Positions 55,816-64,000 of a stretch of 64,000 nt of DNA are shown one piece after another (the first letter of the stretch is position 1; each line of letters begins with the position of its first letter). Under the pieces are notes generated by a model. That model was not told the DNA's origin and did not search any database. It saw only the letters and a program-made list of their open reading frames with translations. The position numbers and the translations under genes are program-made. The stretch covers positions 132,007 through 196,006 of the forward strand of contig SJOL01010064.1 in NCBI GenBank assembly GCA_004794785.1. Reading direction: 5' to 3'. This stretch comes from Opisthorchis felineus (lineage: Eukaryota; Platyhelminthes; Trematoda; Opisthorchiida; Opisthorchiidae).

Positions 55816-58149
55816 AGATTTGGTAGCATGTATGTTTCCTGGCGGGTTCCAGTACTTTCACGAGCCATTGAACCAGACCCTGGTGAAGTGTGCTGGTCAT
55901 TCAAAGTTCAAGCCACAAGAGTATACCTGGCTTATACATATCACTAGACTGAATCGTCAAGGTAAGAACCAAACATCGTTCATACCAACACTTTTCACTC
56001 AGTGTACACTTTCTTGTCCGAAACGATAAGCCTGGCAAAGTTAACCAAACAGGACTTTTTTCTAAATATTCACCATTCACAGTACAAAATCGGTGTTTTG
56101 GTTTCATGTTTCGAGAATACAAAGTATCGAAAGTGCTATTTCCTCTCATCCTCCATGGTGCCGCAACAACTGAGAAAGATTAATCCTATCCGCTGCATTG
56201 AAATCGAACGGCTAAGTGAAGTATGTAGTCACGTGGTCATAAATATCAGCCATGAACGAGAAATAGATCCAGCCGAAATGAACACATTTACTCACTGATG
56301 TACCGATTTTAAAATGGAAACTAAATCGATAGACGAGGCAGTAGTAGAATGTTCCAAAACCACACAGAACGAACACTAAACGAGCTAAACTGACCTAAAT
56401 TTCAGACTGCATACAGAGCTTTCGAATGCAGATGGTGGGTTGTACTGTGTTGCCGTAACAAGGAACGGCTCGGGCTGCGCAAGCGGTCACTTAGCGTAAA
56501 CATAGTGAAGCGGATGTTGTCCAATTAAACACTCATTGTTTATACCACTAGCAAGGGTTAAGTACGAACACCGAAGATGGTGAGTTATTTTCAATTGTAG
56601 GTCGCTCTGACCTGGAGAATCGGGATTGAAGGGTAACTGTAGTCAATGGATCGGAATTATCGTGTCTGCATTGCGCGCTTGCATAGTGTAGGATGTTTAA
56701 CTGAATGAACAGGATGTAGCTCGCAACGTCCTGTGTAGATTTCTCCGTGGTTCTTTCTTTTATCAGAGAGTTCATTGCTAGCTCCCCACCGAGACATCAT
56801 TCTCTCCGCTGCTCGCAGTGGTCTGTCTTAGGGGTGGTTAATGAGGTTAATGCACAAACGTAGTAATGGATAGACAGCTAATTGGTGCTGAAATAGAAGC
56901 TAAACGCCAAATTCAATATTCTCCCATAGTGGTCAAAGTCTATGTTCAATGCGAACGAACAGACGTTTATTCGTCTCGGTTGAGGGGTTCCTAGTTATTG
57001 GAAAACTGAGCTAAGACTGAGATGAACAGGTCCCTCAATCTCTCAGGTGAACAAAGTTCCTCAAGGTATTGTGTAGAATTGATTGGTTGAAACAGACTAA
57101 CAAGTGTCAAAGGAGGTCATTGCTAGTAGATCGAGTTATTTTTTTTATCTTGCCTAACATGCTGCTAGAGAAGGCCAGTGTTGTCCACTTACCCATTTTC
57201 CACTTGCCGATACGACTGACCGGCCAGAAGTACCTCCTTATCTTGCTCTCGGTTTCCTTCCATCGTCACGAGTTCCCACATAAAGGTTTCTTCCCCTGTA
57301 GATGTGCTCTTATTTTTATTGTGGTCCAAACATTCATTCTTAGCCCAATTAGAACATCCTAGTGTATCTCCGAAGGGATGTACAAGGTTTTCAACTGTTC
57401 ACAAAAGCCACCGACCACGAAGGAAGTTGGCCTAGCTACATTAGTCTTCAATATGGGTTTACCTTTTGCTTCCCTGTACCGGCGTTTCTTAACTTGAGTG
57501 CACGCACCTGTCTGACGCGCGAGTCAGCAAAATGAGGGTGCGAAGTGACGACCTTCAAACCTCTCAAGTGGTTTTTGTGGGCCGCATGCTGTCAAACCTA
57601 AGAACGGAAGTAACTGAGAATTCTTCCTAGTTTTTGACTTCATTGGCTCCGTTGTGCTGATTGTTCTCGACAGACTCATAATTCGTTATTTCCTCACCAC
57701 TCAGGGTTATCAGTATTCCCATCCTTCATACCGAAGAGGCAGAAAAAAACAAGACACAAATGAATTGCTGCGCACAATCAGGCACTTCCCCCGTTAATGC
57801 CAGTGCAGAGACTGTCGTACACAACTGGTGCTATTTATTAATGCACGACAGAGGCTCCCAATTTGGCGGAGCGTGAAATAAACAAAATCCTCTCTACATG
57901 TGCCATCAGATGGACGAGGAAGACTTCTAAAGAACGGTGAACAAATATACTTTAAGAGTGATACAGTTGAGGGGTTCCTTGGGCTGATTAGCCATTACAA
58001 GAAAGTTCACGACACAAAAAGTTGGGAACCAATGCCTCAAAACGAGACACAAACCTGGAGAACCAAACTGCTCGTATATACTGTGCGTCCCTTCCATAGG
58101 GTGTGGTTTTAAATATGTCATAATGCATGTCGCATAATGCATAACGCAT
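55816..58149. other. No recognisable gene
   Basis: Short frames only. The longest (56002-56298, plus strand, 98 codons) is not recognised. No SINE or DR landmark. Confidence 0.35.
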
Positions 58150-58330
58150 GTCGACGGGCTGGTGAGGTGCGACAGAATTAAAAAACGGGGTTCCGTGCAC
58201 CCAGTATGCCATCAACTTACTTGGCAGAGAATTGTGATACACCCTGTCAGAGGCCTTGGGGAAGTCAGGTCGATGAGGGCCGTAAACATATTCCACGGGT
58301 AACTGTATGAGCAGATACCTCTGCAGACTC
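58150..58330 (-). pseudogene. LINE reverse transcriptase scrap (motif A region)
   Basis: Minus-strand reading PDFPKASDRVYHNSLPSKLM, then AYWVHGTPF, resembles the DFSKAFDRVPHxxLLxKL...YGVxG block of CR1/Jockey-type LINEs, where the first aspartate is catalytic. A neighbouring frame gives TALIDLT just before it, so a frameshift lies at the join. Only about 60 residues can be aligned; the flanks up to 58460 may contain more. Confidence 0.5.
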
Positions 58331-60607
58331 TACTATCCTGCATTTACTGCTGTTACCTAATCCGTTTGTTACACTGAAATATACCATCTCTAATCCAACA
58401 TCATGATCAGCGGTCCGGCTAATGCTAGTGAATCTCAGGTTCCTAAGTTGGAACCTGTTCATCCTAGAAAAACGCTGTTATCTAGTGATCAGATTCTTGT
58501 CCTCCAGATGCGCTCACATTGGGTTTTCTGAAACCGTCGCCCGTGTTGTTGTATTATTCCGGGGATTAGTTGATACGGCTTTCGATAAATACTCGGAGGT
58601 GACTGAACTTCAAACGACCATAGCGTGAGTCAAAATCCGAATTAATGGTTTCATGAACTCCCTATTCTTTTAGGGGCTCAATCGTCTGGTGTGAAAAAAA
58701 CGACTTGCCGTGCCGAAAATAACCGGCAATTTGCCGGTCCAAAAGCAACCCTCATTATCTAAGTCTCTTTCATACTTTTTTGCTTACTGCTTACTGATAG
58801 CTGTCAGGTACGCCTTAGGCCTGTCCATGAAAGTCTGAGGAAATTGTCCAGTTATATAAAAAAATCTTGGCGAACTCTTAGTTGAATAAACTGCTAAAGC
58901 AAGTTAATTAATTTCGGAGCAAATGCAGATTTTCTTGCGTTATAACTCATCCTTATTGATACCTGACCACATAACTCCCATAGGGCCAACCCACAAAAGC
59001 TTGTCAGACGTCTCATCTAGTGAAGCTGACCCCATGCAGATCGAGTAGACTAGATCTTGCGGTTCTACACATGCTAGGCCGTCGAAGTCAGGATTACGCT
59101 AAGCTAGAACCTACTGAAGCCCATCAGTTCAAACTTTCTGGTAAGCCGAAATGTAAACAACGCATTCCGAATTATGGAGAACTCGAACGAAACACTTGCG
59201 AGTTCATCCGACCTGAATGTTTTGTATAACATGGGGTTTTGTGGGGTGAAACGATTTATGCTAATCCCGGAAAACCAAGGTGTCTTGCGTGGTTCTCGTC
59301 AACTGGAGAAATTCTGGTAGTGATCATTGTTTCAGAAAAGCTTGCCAAACGGTCCACCGAGTGTTTACAAAATTTTTCTGAGATAGGTCTTGAAGTTGAC
59401 CCGCTTGTCCTTATTCATTGCTACCATCGTAGATCAGTGTTGAACATAAAGCCACGTCTGATGAACAGTATTCGCATTTTGACTCCAAGTAATTCTGGTC
59501 AGTCTGACAAAACTTCTAGGCAAGCTATATGGAGAAGCTGTTGGCTACTTTTGCAGCGCACTGAGGGTGTCTGCCCTAACAGATCTGTTTATAAACATGT
59601 AATCGCTGGGATGATAACCTGGTTGTACGCGTTCCGTCGCCAGTCAGATGAGATCAGCTAGACTGACGACGGAATATGTGTAACCAAGTAGCGCTTCGCA
59701 GTGAACTGACCAGTTGCTCTCTACATAAAACATAAGAAACCAACACAACACCCCCCTCAGTGAAAAACATGTATATCCGTAAATTCATGACCTAGTGAGC
59801 CGCCGCCAGTCCTTTTCAGCGATAATTTACAGACTGTCCCTATCTTTGTTGCAGTTCAATCCCAGGTTCGCCTGAGCAGAAATTTTGTTTGCTCCGAGAC
59901 TATCCTTAATCCGTCTCTTGCATGCCTGCTGATGGTGCATGATCACTGATTAAGACAAAAAAGTATGGAAATTTTGTTTAAACTAATGTCTAATACCCGT
60001 GCATAATTTAAACAGTCGCCATCAAACGGTAAGTAACATTACTTGCCGTAGCTTTCTATCATGAGTGCACAAAAATATGGAAGAAAACTTTGAAGTTGGA
60101 TTTGTTGTTCGTGTCGACTTTGAATGACGAAAATGAAGCTAGTCATATAGAAAATGAATACCGTTCAGCAATCCAACTGTGCCAGTGCAAGAAGTCATCA
60201 ACTGTAACGTGTACAAAGATCTAACTTAACAGCAGTTTCTCCGACTTAGTCACTCAAAGATAGGTTAAAACATAGAGAAGGTGCATTTTTAGTGAAAAGA
60301 ACCCAATTGTTGTACTCGCCATACGTCAGATAGTTTGTACGATGGCTAAAGTAAAGTGATTTATTTCGTTTCAGCCGGAAAGCGAAACGACACACTTCTT
60401 TGTTGCCTTGTTTCTAATATTGCCAAGTCCTCTGCACATCGTTCACGTTTCGAAACATTCCAGTTTGAATGATGTTATGCATGTGGACTTTCCCCGTCCT
60501 GTGCGGAACACGTGTCATGATCGAATAACTGAACTTGATACATTTTTACTTCCGATAGGTTTTGTCACACTAGGCTTTATTTGAATCGGGGACTTCGAAA
60601 TTGATCA

Positions 60608-60641
<34 letters not shown>

Positions 60642-60983
60642 GATATATCTGGCCTCAGTGAATTTCCCGAGCACAAATATTTCCTATTACCCATTAGCTC
60701 CCTGCGATAGCCGAGTTACAAGATATACCCAGTGAGGTAGGTATGGAAGCGCTTGTATATGCGAAATTTCTGCCAAAGTATGTACAGAAGTAACTCATCC
60801 TCCTTGATAAATTTGTTACATATCCTGCAGTATGCCCCCGATCTTTTGTCACTGTTTCACAAGACCAAGGACATCCTGGTTGCGATTCTTGTTCTGACCA
60901 GATGCTGGCATATTCAGGCATCTGTCTAACAGCTGATAAGCATTTAGAGATCACTAGACGTATCCTGGCGGAATAGCTGTCTT
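58331..60983. other. No recognised gene; contains a 140-codon frame and a TA repeat
   Basis: The plus-strand frame at 59239-59661 is open for 140 codons with no recognisable domain. A perfect TA microsatellite lies at 60610-60639. The rest shows short overlapping frames only. Confidence 0.35.
60610..60639. repeat. TA microsatellite
   Basis: About fifteen uninterrupted TA units followed by CTGATATATC. Confidence 0.95.
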
Positions 60984-61167
60984 GTCGTTGGCTTGTTCGC
61001 TGAGCTGGGCAATTTGATTGCAAACGTTTCATCACCAATCGGGGTGACAACCACCAACCCATCGCCACGCATCACTACGCTCCCCAATAACGCACTGATG
61101 ATGTCACCTCGATTGGTGATGAAACGTTTGCAATCAAATTGCCCAGCTCAGCGAACAAGCCAACGAC
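60984..61167 (+). mobile_element. FB foldback element, copy 3 (both arms complete)
   Basis: Left arm 60984-61048 and right arm 61103-61167 are 65-bp reverse complements with a single mismatch (CGGGGTGAC against CGAGGTGAC). The 54-bp centre has ACAACCACCAACCCATCGCC and CGCATCACTACGCTCCCC, shared with copies 1 and 2. Ends are GTCGTTGGC and GCCAACGAC. It lacks the extra tail seen after copies 1 and 2. No coding capacity; it looks like a MITE or foldback element moved by an enzyme encoded elsewhere. A target duplication is not obvious (CTT on the left, CAT on the right). Confidence 0.88.
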
Positions 61168-62289
61168 CATCAGAACATTCTTTAGATCCAAGAGAAAACC
61201 CTCCTCACCTGTCAGTTATTGCGAAATTAGATTCCTTGTTCAGATACCCTTGAATCAATTAGCTGATTCAGGCCTAAAATCATCGGGTGATTTGCGTTCA
61301 CATCGTTTGAGTGTTTGATGATCTGAGTTACTACACTTGCGAAAGTCTGGATTTCCGATATTCATGAGATCCCTTTTTTACGCAAAGCCCAACACAGCCA
61401 CAGGCTTACGTGAAGTAGACGTTGGGGGCATTGTAGATATTGACAGACCCTGCTTCAGCGTGTGCCTGCAGTTGTAAATAAGACCTTGCACAGACCTCAT
61501 TAGGCAGCTTGTACCTGCTGAAGGAATTGGAGCGCAGCTTTCAGTATTTGCAGCAAAGATGGTTTCCGGCTGCAATTCCCCCAATGTGCTGAAAGGTGTT
61601 AGAGAATATCAAGATGGACTGGACAGTGGTGACAGGTAAAAGCATTTCGAGGTTCTGAACATGAGAATAACTGATTACAAGACAATACAACTAATGTGAA
61701 CAACATGCCCATGGAATAGATCTCTTCAAACTGACTTGAGTTTATTACAACTCGGTCAGAAAGGAGCACATTCACGAGTAATACGGTGATATGCTCAAAA
61801 GTACGCAAGTCAAGTGGCCTTTGCGCTCAGTAATGTTGGTCAGAAAGACGAGAGTCTGCTTACAGCGCCATATTTATTAACAGAAACCTCTATCGGAGAT
61901 TGCTTTTAGCTAGACAACACGACAAAACAGAACAATGGAACCGGTAAATGACTCGAGCAGCACTTGTAATCCGGATAATTGAATAAAATTATTTATACTA
62001 ACCTGACAGCCTGACTGAGATGTACTTTACCTAACTTGTTATTGCTGGTATAAGTAGAAATGGCGGTGCAGTGTGAGTAGCGCTGCAGCTACATTGTGAC
62101 TGTTTGTTGCGCAATATGTGCATTTTGAATGTGAATAAACCATTGGTCGACAAGTTATCCTTTTATTATCAATGCATATGGAGTGTGTTTGAATCTCTAC
62201 GTCCCTCACTGAGGCTTTTGGTTCAGCAGACAAATAGCATACCAGTTCGGTTTTCAAATGAATCCGCAGCTAAACCTCTTTCTTTTGAT
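61168..62289. other. No recognisable gene
   Basis: A minus-strand frame at 61378-61584 (68 codons) begins just after a CACCTTTCAG that resembles a 3' splice site, but the peptide is not recognised. Otherwise short frames only. Confidence 0.35.
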
Positions 62290-62505
62290 GTTATTCTTCA
62301 GCTGGGATCCAAGTTAGTCTCCCGTGAAAACGAAATTGTTACGCAAATGGGCGTATTTGGCGAATTCTGTCCAATATTAGTTCAAGTAAAACATAAGGTT
62401 AACGGAAAACATGGGATCGCACCTACCTTATAAGCCTCAAAAAGGGAGAAATAAGTAGGCTGTCGAGGAGTTCTCAGCAACCTTGTGAGTAGTGCGTTAC
62501 GTCCA
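62290..62505 (+). repeat. DR dispersed repeat, copy U (core decayed)
   Basis: TTCAGCTGGGATCCAAGTTA, GTCTCCCGTGAAAACG, CAAATGGGCGTATTTGGCGAA, AGTAAAACATAAGGTTAACG and then CACCTACCTTATAAGCCTC, where CTTATAA stands in place of CTGATGA. The 3' part TTCTCAGCAACCTTGTGAGT, AGTGCGTTACG matches copies S and T. Confidence 0.78.
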
Positions 62506-63972
62506 TACTACGGTTCAGTAGGCCTTGCTACCAGAATTTATTACTTAACTGAACTTCGAGTACACAGGTAGCGAAAAACCTAATTAACCACCGATTCTGA
62601 CCATACCGTGTATACGTCAGCTTAATTTGGAAGAAGGTACCAGCTGGCATCTAATTAAACATGGCCTAATTAGACGCACAAAAAACAAGGGTTTCCTGCC
62701 CCCCTCCTCCCAGCTTCAGCCCGACATATGTTAGTGCTTCGATCAGGAAAGCATTCGTGCGAAGACAGTTTTGTATTCACTATATTTATATGCCCAGCCA
62801 TAAGCACCAAATTGGAAATTGAAAAGAAAAACCCCTCGTTCCGGCGTTAGCAACAAACACTGTCGGAGCAGGAAAAGGCAGATTACCGAACTGGCCTTGA
62901 CCTGACCAAAAGCTGCCACCTTAACGTTTTGGTAGGGCGTGAGTTCTGCGATTATCCCGCAGGTTATAAACCGGAACTCTGTTCTGCATTGTGTAACCAC
63001 ACCAGGAAAGCCAAAATTGAGCAAAAATATGAAGGACAGCGGATCCTGTTTATCTGTACGGTTATATAATTTCCAGCGGATTGACTGGAGAAATGATTGC
63101 CTTTAGAATCCGGAAGGCCACGGCAAGTTTGCCCGTGGCGCTTCAGTGACGTCAGTTTGTCTGACTAGGGTAGAGTATACATTGCGACGGTGTGATCCTT
63201 ACTGCTTTACGAATAAGAAATGTAGCATGTACGCACACAGGATACACAAATACTCTCGGTGTCTGATCGTCAGTGTCTCCAAAGCACTGGTCGATGTTGA
63301 TAGGGACATCAGACAATCAATGCTGAGGCTTGCCAGATGGTTTTAGGAAGAAGTAGCTCTCTCGCAATGGATGAACTACTAGTGCTCCGCAGTTTATGAT
63401 AGCTAGGGCATGTATTTCGTTTTCCAAAGGACAGTCTGCCTCACCCAGCTCCTTTTGTTCGGCCCTGTGCAGAGTGGTAGGCCCAAGGTGTGGGATCTTT
63501 GAACTGGTATTGAACTATGAATGCACTAACCAGTTAATTCAGACGGGTTAACGACTGTCGTCGATGGGGACCCCGCGACTCATCTCAACAACAGTTAAAG
63601 AAAACTGTAGACACGGCTGAATCACGCAGTTAGTAACGCTTCTGCATCAGAGCTATCGCCTTCACTCCGTAGCTGCACGGTTTCCGTTCCTTTAACTAAC
63701 TACACTGATTCAGTACAGACTAACTGACCATGCTATAAAGTCTTATGCTTGGCTATATCTCTCTCGCTGTAGCATTTTCCGGTGACCAAAACTGCAGCAG
63801 CTGGAAACAAGGCACGCTTGGTACATGATATACAGCCGATAAATTGTCGGTAAGGATAACCTTCATCTTTTGTATTTACGGCCTTTATCGTTTTCAGCAC
63901 AATCAGTCGCCCGATGATATAAGATTAAATTATCCCCTCCATTACACGATCTCACGTTTGGGGCCAAACGAT
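62506..63972. other. No recognisable gene
   Basis: Short overlapping frames, none recognised. Confidence 0.4.
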
Positions 63973-63973
63973 A

Positions 63974-64000
63974 TCATATATATATATATATATATATATA
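63974..64000. repeat. TA microsatellite at the window edge
   Basis: TA repeat running to the end of the window, so its true length is unknown. Confidence 0.93.

Noticed and set aside
1..64000. CRISPR arrays, operons, Shine-Dalgarno sites, prokaryotic defence or phage systems
   Set aside because: No regularly spaced repeats and no compact same-strand gene runs. The content (SINEs, LINEs, gypsy and mariner relics) is eukaryotic.

Overview
The window looks like intergenic, repeat-rich DNA from a flatworm, most likely an opisthorchiid trematode such as Clonorchis or Opisthorchis. The reasons are the tRNA-derived SINE whose body reads through as [14 protein letters not shown] peptides (recalled from Clonorchis gene models, not checked), RTE-like and R2-like LINEs, a Ty3/gypsy integrase relic, and the absence of any prokaryotic gene structure. 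No host protein-coding gene, rRNA or stand-alone tRNA could be recognised. Nearly every feature I can support is a mobile element or a relic of one.

Layout: 1.6-2.6 kb holds two diverged ~350-bp direct repeats. At 3.2-3.8 kb, minus strand, is the end of a gypsy-type integrase. From 3.8 to 9.3 kb two RTE-like LINE relics (A, then B) lie head to tail, and eight copies of one tRNA-derived SINE (SINE-A) sit in or beside them, several with clear target-site duplications. At 10.9-12.0 kb is an intact 352-codon Tc1/mariner-superfamily transposase. A badly decayed second copy of the same transposase lies at 20.6-21.4 kb. A short element with 65-bp inverted arms (FB) occurs three times (22.4, 33.6 and 61.0 kb). 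A second tRNA-derived SINE family (SINE-B) occurs at 15.0, 36.5 and 40.8 kb. A dispersed repeat (DR) with a hammerhead-like core occurs at about 14.9, 29.9, 39.8-40.3, 46.1, 50.1/54.3 and 62.3 kb; at 40.0-40.35 kb two copies face each other as a near-perfect 128-bp-arm palindrome. Two more RTE relics lie on the minus strand at 41.7-44.3 kb. At 50.3-54.3 kb a nearly full-length RTE-like element (copy E, minus strand) sits inside a DR copy and splits it. An R2-like relic follows at 55.0-55.8 kb and another LINE reverse transcriptase scrap at 58.2 kb.

The elements relate to each other as nested layers. The DR family is older than RTE copy E, which landed in it. RTE copy B is older than the five SINE-A copies that interrupt it. 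SINE-A copies have the 8-12 bp direct repeats expected of LINE-driven insertion, so an RTE-like enzyme is a plausible driver, though no shared 3' tail was found. The intact transposase is the only gene that could still encode a working protein.

The strongest candidates for something new are the FB family with its perfect 42-bp palindrome, the DR palindrome and hammerhead-like core, and the SINE-loaded RTE pair. Long stretches between these (notably 15.3-20.6, 22.7-29.8, 30.0-33.2 and 47.2-50.0 kb) show only short reading frames that I do not recognise.
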